Assembly: GCF_019207085.1 (NCBI RefSeq)
Contig: NZ_JAATOM010000015.1
Coordinates: 1-64,000, forward strand
DNA from: Variovorax sp. dw_308
Lineage (GTDB): Bacteria > Pseudomonadota > Gammaproteobacteria > Burkholderiales > Burkholderiaceae_C
DNA length: 64,000 nt
Direction: 5' to 3'
Made by a program: the position numbers and the translations under genes. The notes beneath the pieces are model-generated. The model saw nothing but the letters and a program-made list of their open reading frames with translations, had not been told where the DNA came from and did not search any database. This document shows, piece by piece, positions 44,249 through 53,580 of the stretch (positions are counted from its first letter, which is position 1; each line of letters begins with the position of its first letter).

Positions 44249-47200
44249 ATGACCGATCCCCCCGTCAAGCACAGGCTCACAGCCATCCTCGCGGCCGACG
44301 CCGTGGGGTTCTCGCGCCTGATGGCGATGGACGAGGGCGCCACCGTCGCGGCACTCGATGCGGCACGCGCGCTGTTCCGGCAGCACGTCGGCGCGCACCA
44401 TGGGCGCGTCGTCGACATGGCGGGCGACTCGGTGCTCGCGGTGTTCGATGCGGCCACCGCCGCGGTCGATGCCGCGCTGGCCGTGCAGCAGGCGCTGGCG
44501 CTGGCGACGCAGCCTGTGGCGGAAGACCGGCGCATGCGCTTTCGCATCGGCGTGCACCTGGGCGACGTGGTCGAGAAGGCGGACGGAACGGTCTATGGCG
44601 ACGGCGTCAACGTCGCCGCGCGGCTGCAGGCGCTGGCGGACCCTGGCGGCATCACGGTGTCGGAGGCCGTGCGTGGGGTGGTGCTGGGTCGGGTCGATGC
44701 GCGCTTCAGGGACCGGGGGGAGCAGCAGCTCAAGAACATCGCCATGCCGGTCCATGCGTATGCCGTCGCGCTGGGAACGGTCGATGCCGCTGCGGACCCG
44801 GCCCGGGTTGCAGCCAGGGAAGCGCCACCGCTTGCGCAGCGCCCGCCGCCCCGCGCCGCCGCCCTGTTCGTGGGCCGCAGCCAGGAAATCGCGCAGCTTG
44901 CCAAGGCGCTCGACAGCGCGCGCCGCGGACAGGGGCAGGTGGTGCTGCTGGCCGGCTCCGGCGGCATGGGTAAGACGCGCCTGGCGCAGGAGATGGCCGC
45001 GCGCGCGGAAGCGCAGGGCGTGTCGGTGCTGTGGGGGCGCTGCCTCGAGGAGCCCGGCGCGCCGCCGTACTGGCCCTGGCGCCAGTTGATCCGTGGCTAC
45101 CTGCGCGCCGGCGGCGATCCGCGCCCGGCCGAGACGCTCGGCGCCGGCCTGCCCGACATCGTCAGCATCGTGCCGGAAGTGGCCGAGTCCGTGCCGCTGC
45201 GGCCCGCCGCGGCCCATGCCGAGGCGCTCGACACCGCGCAGTCGCGCTTCCAGCTGTTCGACGCCGTGGCCGGCTTCTGGCGGCGCGCGGCCCGGCGCAT
45301 GCCGCAGGTGCTGATCTTCGAGGACCTGCACTGGGCCGATGCGACCTCGCTGCGCCTGTTCGCCTTCCTCGCGACGGAACTGGAGGACAGCGCGCTGCTG
45401 CTGATCGGCACCTACCGCGACACCGAGCTGTCGCGCCAGCATCCGCTGTTCGACACGCTCGGGGAACTCGCGCGCTCGCCGGTGCTGCGCCGCATCGAGC
45501 TGGCCGGCCTGAGCGAGCGCGAGACGCAGGAGTTCATCGCGGCGGCGAGCGGCGGCCTGGCCGGCGCGCAGCTGGCGGACGCCATCCACGCACGCACCGA
45601 GGGGCATCCGCTGTTCCTCGAAGAGACGATGCGCTTCATGACCGAGACGCGCACGCCGAATGCCCCCGGGTCGATGGCCGAGCTGCTGCAGAAGATTCCC
45701 ACCGGCGTGCGGGAAGTGATCGGCAAGCGCCTGAACCGCCTCAGCGTGCCGGCGTCCAGGCTGCTCTCCATCGCCGCCTGCATCGGCCGCGTCTTCGAGC
45801 TCGACCTGCTGGCCGGACTCGACACCGACAAGTCCGAGGACGAGGTGCTCGTGGCGCTGGAAGAGGCCCTGGCCGTGCACCTCATCGAGCCGGTGCCGCA
45901 CTCCCGGCGGTTCCGCTTCAGCCATGCCCTGATCCGCGAATGCATCTACGACGAGATGCTCGGCCTGCGCCGTGCGCGGCTCCACCTGCGCATCGCGGAG
46001 ATCCTGGAAGCGCGGGACGGCGCCGACCGCCCGGCGGTGCTGCCGCAACTGGCCTACCACTTCAGCGAAGCCGGACCGGGCGCCGCCGCAAAGGCGCTCG
46101 CCTATGCCCGGCAGTCGGCCGAACATGCGGCGCAGCTGCTCGCTTTCGAGGAAGCCGCTCGCCTCTACCGGCTGGCCCTTCACCTGCAACAGCAGCACTT
46201 CGGCAAGGACGCGGCCGAGCGTTGCGGCCTGTTGCTGAAGCTGGCGGAGGTCGAGATGCTGCTCGGCGCCGGCGAGCCCGCGCGTGCCGCCTGCCTGGAG
46301 GCCGCCGGCCTGGCGCGCGGCCATGGCCTGGCCACGCTGTTCGCGCAGGCGGCCATGGGTTTCGAGCTCAGCAACGTCGAGTCCGCGCGATCGGGCGAAC
46401 TGTCGGTGGCGCTGCTGCTGGAGGCGCTCGCGCTGCACCGTGCCGACGACCCGCTGCGCGTCGAACTGCTGGCGCACCTCTGCCGCGCCTACGTCTACTG
46501 CAACCTCGCCGACGAGGCCAAGGACGCGCACCGCCGCGCCGTGGCGCTCGCGCGGCAGATCGGCGACCGGCAGGGCCTGTGCCTGGCCCTGACCTCGATC
46601 GCCGCGGGCGTCTATTGGCCCGACCAGTTGCGCGAACACCTGGCCGCTGCCAGCGAGGCCTGGGGCATCGCCGACAGCCTGAACCTGCCGCGCCACCTGC
46701 TGCGCCTGCTGCCGTACTTCCTGATGGACCTCATCCGCATCGGCGACGTGGCAACGCTGGCCCGCGTGCGGGCGCATGGCCTGCGCAGGGCGCAGGCAAC
46801 GGGGGCGCTGCACGAGCAGGCGATCTGCAACTACGTCGAAGGCGTGATCGCCATCAGCGAAGGGCGCTTTGCCGATGCCGAAGCCTGGGCCGGCAAGGCG
46901 CTGGCGATCGGCCGCCGCGCCAACGAGGCACTGGCAGTCGGCGTCTACGGGATGCAGATGTTCTGCCTGCGCCGCGAGCAAGGCCGCCTGCGCGAGACCT
47001 TGCCGCTGTTGCAGCACTTCGTGCGCACCACGCCCCAGGCGCAGACCTGGGTGCCCGGCCTGGCCGTGCTGTATGCCGAGCTCGACATGCGCGCCGAATG
47101 CGAGGCGCAGTTCGAAAGCCTGCCATGGGACCGCGCGCTGACGAGTGCGATCGATGCCAGCACGATGACGGTGATGATGTTCGCGGCCGAGGTGTGCGTC

Positions 47201-47797
47201 TACCTCGGCGACGCCGCGCGCGCCGCGGTGCTGTACCCGGTGTTGAAGGGCTATGCCGGCGCCAACCTGGTGGCCGACTCGGGCGGGCCCTGCCTCGGCT
47301 CGGCCGACCGCCTGCTCGGCGGGCTGGCCATGGTGATGCGGCAATGGGTGGTGGCGCAGCGCCACTTCGAGGCCGCGCTGGCGATGGACAGCCAGACCGG
47401 CTCGCGCACCTGGCTCGCGCACAGCCGCTTTGCGTATGCGGTCATGCTGCACCGGCGGGCGCTGGCCGGCGACACCGACCGCGCCCGAACGCTGCTGGCC
47501 GAGGCACAGATGGAGGCCACCGCGCTCGGCATGCAGGCGCTGAAACAGCGCATTGCGGCATTGGCCGACACCTTCGCCGCGCCGCCGCCCGTCCTGCCCT
47601 GCGGCCTGACCGAACGCGAGCTCGGCGTGCTGCGGCTGATCGCCATGGGCCGCAACAACCGCGAGATCGGCCAGGTGCTGCAGATCAGCCCGAACACCGT
47701 GGCCAACCATGTGCGCAGCATCCTCGAGAAGACCTATACGGCCAACCGGACGGAGGCGGCTGCGTTCGCGCGTCGGGAGGGCTTGCTCAATGAGTAG
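44249..47797 (+). CDS. Class III cyclase domain, AAA ATPase, TPR and LuxR helix-turn-helix
   Basis: A 1182-residue protein starting MTDPPVKHRLTAILAADAVG at 44249. The cyclase domain (1-175) is of the rhizobial type: AADAVGFSRLM with metal Asp17, VVDMAGDSVLAVF with metal Asp60, and YGDGVNVAARL with Asn121 and Arg125. The purine-selecting Lys is replaced by Asp56 and its partner by Tyr116. It then has a STAND-like ATPase (Walker A AGSGGMGKTRLA near 236-246, Walker B VLIFEDLHWAD), TPR helices, and a C-terminal LuxR domain (LTERELGVLRLIAMGRNNRE, ISPNTVANHVRSIL). It therefore combines nucleotide synthesis with DNA binding, like a MalT-type activator carrying a cyclase. Confidence 0.86.
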   Translation: MTDPPVKHRLTAILAADAVGFSRLMAMDEGATVAALDAARALFRQHVGAHHGRVVDMAGDSVLAVFDAATAAVDAALAVQQALALATQPVAEDRRMRFRIGVHLGDVVEKADGTVYGDGVNVAARLQALADPGGITVSEAVRGVVLGRVDARFRDRGEQQLKNIAMPVHAYAVALGTVDAAADPARVAAREAPPLAQRPPPRAAALFVGRSQEIAQLAKALDSARRGQGQVVLLAGSGGMGKTRLAQEMAARAEAQGVSVLWGRCLEEPGAPPYWPWRQLIRGYLRAGGDPRPAETLGAGLPDIVSIVPEVAESVPLRPAAAHAEALDTAQSRFQLFDAVAGFWRRAARRMPQVLIFEDLHWADATSLRLFAFLATELEDSALLLIGTYRDTELSRQHPLFDTLGELARSPVLRRIELAGLSERETQEFIAAASGGLAGAQLADAIHARTEGHPLFLEETMRFMTETRTPNAPGSMAELLQKIPTGVREVIGKRLNRLSVPASRLLSIAACIGRVFELDLLAGLDTDKSEDEVLVALEEALAVHLIEPVPHSRRFRFSHALIRECIYDEMLGLRRARLHLRIAEILEARDGADRPAVLPQLAYHFSEAGPGAAAKALAYARQSAEHAAQLLAFEEAARLYRLALHLQQQHFGKDAAERCGLLLKLAEVEMLLGAGEPARAACLEAAGLARGHGLATLFAQAAMGFELSNVESARSGELSVALLLEALALHRADDPLRVELLAHLCRAYVYCNLADEAKDAHRRAVALARQIGDRQGLCLALTSIAAGVYWPDQLREHLAAASEAWGIADSLNLPRHLLRLLPYFLMDLIRIGDVATLARVRAHGLRRAQATGALHEQAICNYVEGVIAISEGRFADAEAWAGKALAIGRRANEALAVGVYGMQMFCLRREQGRLRETLPLLQHFVRTTPQAQTWVPGLAVLYAELDMRAECEAQFESLPWDRALTSAIDASTMTVMMFAAEVCVYLGDAARAAVLYPVLKGYAGANLVADSGGPCLGSADRLLGGLAMVMRQWVVAQRHFEAALAMDSQTGSRTWLAHSRFAYAVMLHRRALAGDTDRARTLLAEAQMEATALGMQALKQRIAALADTFAAPPPVLPCGLTERELGVLRLIAMGRNNREIGQVLQISPNTVANHVRSILEKTYTANRTEAAAFARREGLLNE

Positions 47798-49190
47798 CCT
47801 CGGCCACGGCCTCCTCGGCGGGATGGATGTTCTGGTTCACCCGGAACAGGTTCTCCGGGTCATAGCGGCGCTTGATCTGCGCCAGCCGCGGATAGTTGTC
47901 GCGGTAGGCCGCGCGGATGCGCTCGTCGCCCTCGTCCATCATCATGTTCACGTAGGCGCCGCCGGCCGAGTAGGGATGCAACGCGTCGAAGTAGTTCTTG
48001 GTCCAGGCGGTGATCTTCGGCGCGTCCTGCGGGTCGGGGCTGACGCCGACAACCACCTCGGCCCAGTTGGCATGGCGGTAGGCGAAGGGCGTGTCGGACG
48101 ACTTTGCACGGTGCGCCGCGCCGTCGATCGGGTAGAGGTGCATGGTCGACTGCCCCGTGGGCATCTGCGCGCCCCAACACGCGTGCTCGGCAATGGCCGC
48201 GTCCGACAGCTCGTTGACGAAGTCGGCGCGCCAGTACCACTGGTGGCCTGGCGGATAGAGCCCGTCGAAGGCGCCGTTCAATGCGGGGAAGGGCATCGGC
48301 TGCACGCCGTGCAACAAGGGGGAATTGAACTCGGCCACCGGCTTGAACACCGCGTCGGCCTGTTCAAGCGGACCGGTGTAGCACCAGATCACGCCGCACA
48401 CCGGCCGCCCGTGCAGCGCCTCGGGGAATGGCGGGACCGGCGGCACCGAGGTGAAGGCGAAGAAGCCGTTGAGGTCTTCCGGCGCCGAGGTGATGAAGTC
48501 CCGATACCAGCGCAGCACTTCGGCGGACTTGTCCAGGTCCCAGAAGGTCGGCCCCGCGACCACCATCGACACCGGATGCAGCCGGAACACGAAGGAGGTC
48601 ACCACGCCGAAGTTGCCGCCGCCGCCGCGCAGCGCCCAGTACAGGTCGGGATGCGATTCGGCGTTGGCCGTGACCAGCGAGCCGTCGGCCAGCACCACGT
48701 CGGCCTCGAGCAGGTTGTCGATGGTGAGCCCGCACTTGCGCGACAGGTGCCCGATGCCGCCGCCCAGCGTAAGCCCGCCGACGCCGGTCGTGCTGATGAT
48801 CCCGCAGGGCGTGGCCATGCCGAAGGCGTGCGTCGCATGGTCCACGTCGCCCCAGGTGCAGCCGCCTTCGACGCGCACGGTGCGCGCCTGCGGATCGACG
48901 CGGATGCCCTTGAGCCCCGCCAGGTCGATGACCAGCCCGTCGTCGCAGGTGCCGAGCCCGCCGCCGTTGTGCGCGCCGCCGCGCACCGCCAGCAGCAGCG
49001 CATGGTCGCGCGCGAAGTTGACGCTGTGGATGACATCCGCCACATCGCGGCATTGCACGATCAGGCGCGGGGTGCGATCGATCATCGCGTTGTAGACCTT
49101 GCGCGATTCGTCATAGTCGGCGTCGCCGGCCTGCACGACGCGTCCGCGCAGCGTGGCGGAAAACTGGGCGATGGACTCGGGGTTGAGCAT
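47787..49190 (-). CDS. FAD-binding oxidoreductase with BBE domain
   Basis: From the ATG at 49190 (MLNPESIAQFSATLRGR), which has GGAGA upstream, the protein is 467 residues. The N-terminal PCMH-type FAD domain contains AVRGGAHNGGGLGTCDDG (the flavin-linking His of berberine-bridge-type enzymes is in this RGGxH position) and TTGVGGLTLGGGIGHLSRKC. A second Cys for bicovalent flavin is not evident. The C-terminal BBE domain is marked by NYPRLAQIKRRYDPENLFRV. The family oxidises sugars, alkaloids or other alcohols; substrate unknown, cytosolic. It overlaps the convergent cyclase gene by 11 bases. Confidence 0.85.
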   Translation of the reverse strand: MLNPESIAQFSATLRGRVVQAGDADYDESRKVYNAMIDRTPRLIVQCRDVADVIHSVNFARDHALLLAVRGGAHNGGGLGTCDDGLVIDLAGLKGIRVDPQARTVRVEGGCTWGDVDHATHAFGMATPCGIISTTGVGGLTLGGGIGHLSRKCGLTIDNLLEADVVLADGSLVTANAESHPDLYWALRGGGGNFGVVTSFVFRLHPVSMVVAGPTFWDLDKSAEVLRWYRDFITSAPEDLNGFFAFTSVPPVPPFPEALHGRPVCGVIWCYTGPLEQADAVFKPVAEFNSPLLHGVQPMPFPALNGAFDGLYPPGHQWYWRADFVNELSDAAIAEHACWGAQMPTGQSTMHLYPIDGAAHRAKSSDTPFAYRHANWAEVVVGVSPDPQDAPKITAWTKNYFDALHPYSAGGAYVNMMMDEGDERIRAAYRDNYPRLAQIKRRYDPENLFRVNQNIHPAEEAVAEATH

Positions 49191-49317
49191 GATGTTTCTC
49201 CGGTAGATGGCGCGTTCGTCTGAACGCTGGACCACGCTCCCGTTGTACGCATCACGCCGCAGCGCCGGAATAGTCAGTTCTGACCACCGGGGGCGGTCGA
49301 GCGAACTATCGGGCTGC

Positions 49318-49587
49318 TCAGGCCGCTGCCGCGAGCATCCGCTCCGGATGGAATTGCGAGACCTCGATGATCACGTCGGCGGGCACGTTCGCGCGCCGCG
49401 CCGCATCACGGATCGCTTCCGGACTGGTGGCCTCGTACAGGCAATAGGACTTGCGCTTGTCCGCGCTCAGGAACGAGAACAGCCAGTTCACGCCTTCCTC
49501 GCCATTGATCTTGGTGATCGCGGTGACGCCATCGACGTCGAGTTCGAGCTGCTCGGCGAAGTTGCGCTCGATGAGAAACAGGGGCAT
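49318..49587 (-). CDS. DUF4242 domain protein, 89 aa
   Basis: The start at 49587 (MPLFLIERNFAEQLELDVDG) has GGAGGG upstream; a longer frame to 49653 is unlikely. The 89-residue protein matches DUF4242 (ferredoxin-like fold): FLIERNFAEQL, GVNWLFSFLSADKRKSYCLY and AIRDAARRANVPADVIIEVS. Members often sit beside cyclases and regulators and have been linked to nickel or other small-molecule binding, but function is unsettled. It lies 127 bases upstream of the BBE flavoprotein on the same strand, possibly in one operon. It has a single Cys. Confidence 0.75.
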   Translation of the reverse strand: MPLFLIERNFAEQLELDVDGVTAITKINGEEGVNWLFSFLSADKRKSYCLYEATSPEAIRDAARRANVPADVIIEVSQFHPERMLAAAA

Positions 49588-49719
49588 GGGACCCTCCGGG
49601 ACCGGGTTGGCCTCCCTCGTCTGGCGACGCCACGTTAGCGGGCCCCCCGGCACTTGGCAATTTGCCGAAAAGCGTAGCGTCCCCTGCGGAGGGTAGACCG
49701 AAAGGCGAGCCCCCTACAC

Positions 49720-50874
49720 CTAGAAATCCACCAGGCTCAACCCCACGCTCAACACCGTGCGCTTGCGGTTGTAGTCCACCAGCGTGTCGCCATAGCCGTG
49801 GAACAGTTGCGTATGGAAGCGCAGGTTGCTCTTGGCCGGGTCGCCGATCACCTTGAACCATTCGAGCCGGATCGAGCCCTTGCCGTCGCTGCGCAGGTTG
49901 TTGCGCAGCGTGGCCGACACCAGGTTGTCGCGGTTGATGTTCCAGCTGCCAGTGAGCTCGGCGCGGCCGATGTAGTCCTCGATGTCAGGGTTGTCGTCAG
50001 TGGCGACGCTTTCGTTGATGCGCTTCCAGATGCGGCCGGTGAGGGTGAAGCGTTGGTCCAGCTCCACGCCCGCCATCAGGTAGTAGCGGTTCCAGCTGCG
50101 CGACAGGGGCAGGCTCTGGCCGTTCGAGTTGTGCGCGAGGCCCAGCCCCGCATAGCGCCAGCGCCAGCCGCCGGGCAAGGCCACGTCGGTGGGATAGACG
50201 TACATCATCTCGGGCTCGTGGTCGGTGGTGCGGAAGGGGCGCGAGATGTCGGCATTGAACACCTGCCAGGTCGACTGCTGCGAGTAGGCGAACCACAGCG
50301 AGTCCTTCTTCTCGGGATCGTTGCCGGTGAGCAGGCCCTGCGCCAGCTTGGTCCGCATCGACAGGCCGATGCGCATTTCCTGCGCCTGGTAGGGGACGAA
50401 GGTGCCGGTGTGGCCCTCGGCCGGCGACGTGGGAATCTTGGGCTTGCCGTCGGCGATGGCCAAGGACACATCGAGCGGGCGGTAGCCGCGAAAGGTGAAG
50501 GTGCCGCAATCCGAGCCCTTCTCCAGTTCCCAGAAGCGCGACAAGGTCGAGTACTGCCGGTCGCGACAGCCTTCCTCGGAGGACACGCTGACCACGCGGG
50601 TGGCCGGCACGCTGGCATCGACCGGCGCGGGCTGCGTGGCCTCGAGCACCGGTGGCGCGGCGGGCACGGCCGCGGCCGGCAGCGTCTGCTGCTGGGCCCA
50701 GCGGTCGAAGCAGGCCAGGCGCGCGTCGTTGTTGTTGGCCAGGCGCTGGCAGGCCTGCCAGGTCAATTGCGATTCAGACAGGGGGCTGGGCGGTTGCTCT
50801 GCGGCCTGCGATGAAATAGAGCTGAGGCCCAGCACCGCGAAGAACGCGGGCAGGGCCATTGAAGGCTTGGTCAT
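49720..50874 (-). CDS. pldA: Outer membrane phospholipase A1
   Basis: From the ATG at 50874 (MTKPSMALPAFFAVLGLSSI) the protein is 384 residues with a Sec signal peptide ending near SSQA. The C-terminal two thirds form an OMPLA beta barrel. The catalytic motif LAHNSNGQSLPLSRSWNR supplies His248, Ser250 and Asn262, in the same spacing as E. coli His142, Ser144 and Asn156. Alternating strands end in the outer-membrane signature (SVGLSLVDF, terminal Phe). It degrades phospholipids misplaced to the outer leaflet. It is longer than E. coli PldA by about 100 residues because of an N-terminal Pro/Ala linker. Its start overlaps the upstream stop by ATGA. Confidence 0.92.
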   Translation of the reverse strand: MTKPSMALPAFFAVLGLSSISSQAAEQPPSPLSESQLTWQACQRLANNNDARLACFDRWAQQQTLPAAAVPAAPPVLEATQPAPVDASVPATRVVSVSSEEGCRDRQYSTLSRFWELEKGSDCGTFTFRGYRPLDVSLAIADGKPKIPTSPAEGHTGTFVPYQAQEMRIGLSMRTKLAQGLLTGNDPEKKDSLWFAYSQQSTWQVFNADISRPFRTTDHEPEMMYVYPTDVALPGGWRWRYAGLGLAHNSNGQSLPLSRSWNRYYLMAGVELDQRFTLTGRIWKRINESVATDDNPDIEDYIGRAELTGSWNINRDNLVSATLRNNLRSDGKGSIRLEWFKVIGDPAKSNLRFHTQLFHGYGDTLVDYNRKRTVLSVGLSLVDF

Positions 50875-51362
50875 TGTTGAGTCGAAGGCGACGTGTTGCC
50901 ACGCGCGGATGAAAGCTTGCGCAGCACGAAATGCGTGCTGCTCTCGTCGGCGGACTTGCGCCACGTTCCTTCGAAGACTCTCCCACACGACCCCGGCTGC
51001 ATGCTGCCGGACCAGACCGCGTTTATGGCATGGCCATCGTCCGACTGATCGATGCTCAGCAGGCCCTCGTCGTCGATGTCGCCGGCAATCTGCGAGGGCG
51101 CCTGCGAGCCTTCGCGCGTGACGGTTCCGCGCACGCCGGCATAGTCCGGGTGCCGCGCCATCTCGACGATGGCTGTGCCAAGCTGGCCGTCGATTTGCAG
51201 TTCCCAGCGGCCGAACAGGGCTTCGAGCGGCAGTGATTGCGTGTCCGGGGGACACATGGGGGGAATGGGTGCCGACGGCATCGGCGCATCGACCTGTGCC
51301 GCCGCGCCCGTCCATCCAGCGCAGGCGATCGCGAGGATCGCCAACCAACGCACGCCGGTCAT
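50871..51362 (-). CDS. Secreted hypothetical protein, 163 aa
   Basis: Starting at 51362 (MTGVRWLAILAIACAGWTGA), overlapping the rep stop by ATGA, it has a Sec signal peptide with cleavage after GAAAQ. The mature part is beta-rich with alternating hydrophobic residues: LFGRWELQIDGQLGTAIVEM, GDIDDEGLLSIDQSDDG and RVFEGTWRKSADESS. This resembles small lipocalin-like or beta-sandwich periplasmic proteins, but no family is assigned. Two Cys (in PPMCPP and GSCGR) may pair. It is coupled to pldA downstream by a second ATGA overlap, suggesting an envelope role with the phospholipase. Confidence 0.75.
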   Translation of the reverse strand: MTGVRWLAILAIACAGWTGAAAQVDAPMPSAPIPPMCPPDTQSLPLEALFGRWELQIDGQLGTAIVEMARHPDYAGVRGTVTREGSQAPSQIAGDIDDEGLLSIDQSDDGHAINAVWSGSMQPGSCGRVFEGTWRKSADESSTHFVLRKLSSARGNTSPSTQQ

Positions 51363-53437
51363 GGCGCGGCGGCGGCAGCCGACGCTGCGGCGCCATCCGC
51401 CGCGCGCTTGGCGAATTCGGCGCGCAGGGCCTTGAGCTTTTCCCGCGGGTCTTCCTTGGCGGTGGTCTTGTCGAGCGCCATCTCGGCGATGAAGCGGCTC
51501 GGGATGGCCTGCACCATCTCGCGGCCCTTCTTGCGCTTCTTGGTCCAGCTTACGGCCAGCGTGCGCTGTGCGCGCGTGATGCCCACGTACATGAGGCGGC
51601 GTTCTTCCTGAAGCCGTGTCAACGTGTCGTCGCTGATCTTCTCCTGGCGACCGTTGTCGTCGTCGAGCTTGAAGGGCAGCAGCCCTTCGGTCACGCCGAT
51701 CAGCATCACGTGCGGCCATTCGAGGCCCTTGGACGCATGCAGCGTGGAGAGCGTGACCACGTTCTGGTCCTGCTCGCGCTCGCTGATGGTGGACAGCAGC
51801 GAGATCGTCTGCGCCACTTCCAGCAGGCTCTTGCGCTCGCTCACGACATTGGCGCCGCTGGTGTCGTCGATGGTGCCGCCGGCACGCTGCGTCATCCAAT
51901 CGACGAACTCCAGCACGTTGGTCCAGCGCGCGGCCGCGGCCTGCTCGCTGTCCTCGCCGTCGTAGAGGTGCTTCTCGTAGTCGATTTCCTTGAGCCACTC
52001 CATCATGAAGGCGCGGGAGTCCTCGGCGCCGTGCGTGTGGCGCGCCTTGTATTCGAGCTCGTTGATGTAGCGGCCGAATTCGTGCAGGCCTTCGAGCGCA
52101 CGCTTGGCCATCACGCTCGGCAGCGAGGAGCTGAACAGCGCCTCGAACAGGCTGATCTTGTATTGCGAGGCGAACCCGCCCAGCGCCTGCAGCGTCTGGT
52201 GGCCGATGCCGCGCTTGGGCGTGGTCACGGCGCGCAGGAAGGCCGGGTCGTCGTCCTGGTTCACCCACAGGCGGAACCAGCCGCACAGGTCCTTGATCTC
52301 GGCGCGGTCGAAGAAGCTCTGCCCGCCCGACACCTTGTACGGAATCTGCGCCTTGCGCAGCGCCTGCTCGAATACGCGGGCCTGGTGGTTGGCGCGGTAG
52401 AGGATCGCGAAGTCGCGGAACTCCTTGTGCTGCGAAGTCTCGCGCAGGCCCTGGATGCGGGCCACGGCGCGCTCGGCCTCGTGCGCCTCGCTGTCGGCAT
52501 CGACGATGCGCACCGGCTCGCCTTCGCCGAGTTCACTGAACAGCGTCTTGGGGAACAGCTTCGGGTTCGGCCCGATCACGTTGTTGGCCGCGCGCAGGAT
52601 GGCGCTGGTGCTGCGGTAGTTCTGCTCGAGCTTGATGACCTTCAGGTTGGGGAAGTCGACCGGCAGCTTCTTCAGGTTGTCGAGTGTCGCGCCGCGCCAG
52701 CCGTAGATCGACTGGTCGTCGTCGCCCACGGCGGTGAAGCGGCCGCGCTCGCCGACCAGCGCCTTCAGCACCTCGTACTGCGTGGCGTTGGTGTCCTGGT
52801 ATTCGTCGACCAGCACGTGGCCCAGCGCGGCCTGCCACTTGGCGCGCACGTCGTCGTGGTCCTTCAGCAACTTCAGCGGCATGCCGATGAGGTCGTCGAA
52901 GTCGACGCTCTGGTAGGCCACCAGCCGCTCCTCGTAGCGGGCCATGATCCGCGCGATCACGCGCTCGTTGTCGTCGGCGGCCTGCGCCTCGGCCTGCGCC
53001 GAGTTCAGGCCCATGTTCTTCCACTTGCTGATGGTCCACTGCCAGATGCGGGCCGTGGCCGCATCGGTGGTGCCGCCGGCGTCCTTCAGGATCTTGGTGA
53101 CGTCGTCGCTGTCCAGGATGCTGAAGGCCGGCTTCAGGCCGAGCACGGCGCCGTCCTCGCGCATCATGCGCACGCCCAGCGCGTGGAAGGTGCAGACCAT
53201 CACATGCTTCGCGTCGCGCCCGATCAGGTGCTTGGCCCGCTCGCGCATCTCGGCGGCGGCCTTGTTGGTGAAGGTGATGGCGGCGATGCGCTTGGGCTCC
53301 AGCCCGATCTGGATCAGCCGGCCGATCTTCATCGTGATCACGCGCGTCTTGCCGGACCCCGCGCCCGCGAGGACGAGGCAGGGACCGCTCACATAGTTGA
53401 CGGCTTCCTGCTGGGCAAGATTGAGACCGGAAGACAT
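51359..53437 (-). CDS. rep: ATP-dependent DNA helicase Rep
   Basis: A 692-residue superfamily 1A helicase; the start at 53437 reads MSSGLNLAQQEAVNYVSGPC. Motif I is LAGAGSGKTRVI, motif II VDEYQDTNATQY, motif III GDDDQSIYGWRG, motif IV KLEQNYRSTSAI, motif V TLHASKGLEWPHV and motif VI EERRLMYVGITRA. The N-terminus (GPCLVLAGAGSGKTRVITMK) is closer to Rep than to UvrD. Rep clears proteins ahead of replication forks. The sequence before the ATG is C-rich on the coding strand (CCCCTCCCCCC), so there is no ribosome binding site, unusual for an essential-type helicase. The C-terminus has an Ala-rich tail. It is the first gene of an overlapping operon with a secreted protein and pldA. Confidence 0.93.
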   Translation of the reverse strand: MSSGLNLAQQEAVNYVSGPCLVLAGAGSGKTRVITMKIGRLIQIGLEPKRIAAITFTNKAAAEMRERAKHLIGRDAKHVMVCTFHALGVRMMREDGAVLGLKPAFSILDSDDVTKILKDAGGTTDAATARIWQWTISKWKNMGLNSAQAEAQAADDNERVIARIMARYEERLVAYQSVDFDDLIGMPLKLLKDHDDVRAKWQAALGHVLVDEYQDTNATQYEVLKALVGERGRFTAVGDDDQSIYGWRGATLDNLKKLPVDFPNLKVIKLEQNYRSTSAILRAANNVIGPNPKLFPKTLFSELGEGEPVRIVDADSEAHEAERAVARIQGLRETSQHKEFRDFAILYRANHQARVFEQALRKAQIPYKVSGGQSFFDRAEIKDLCGWFRLWVNQDDDPAFLRAVTTPKRGIGHQTLQALGGFASQYKISLFEALFSSSLPSVMAKRALEGLHEFGRYINELEYKARHTHGAEDSRAFMMEWLKEIDYEKHLYDGEDSEQAAAARWTNVLEFVDWMTQRAGGTIDDTSGANVVSERKSLLEVAQTISLLSTISEREQDQNVVTLSTLHASKGLEWPHVMLIGVTEGLLPFKLDDDNGRQEKISDDTLTRLQEERRLMYVGITRAQRTLAVSWTKKRKKGREMVQAIPSRFIAEMALDKTTAKEDPREKLKALRAEFAKRAADGAAASAAAAAP

Positions 53438-53580
53438 GGGGGGAGGGGGGACCAGACGGAAAGCGCGCAATGATACCGGCCGGCCCCTCGCAGTCTGGTT
53501 ACATTTGGCAATGATTGCGCAGGGCGCTGCCGGCCGCGTTGCCGGTTGCAAGCAATGTATCGCTGCGGGCCGCGGCCCGA

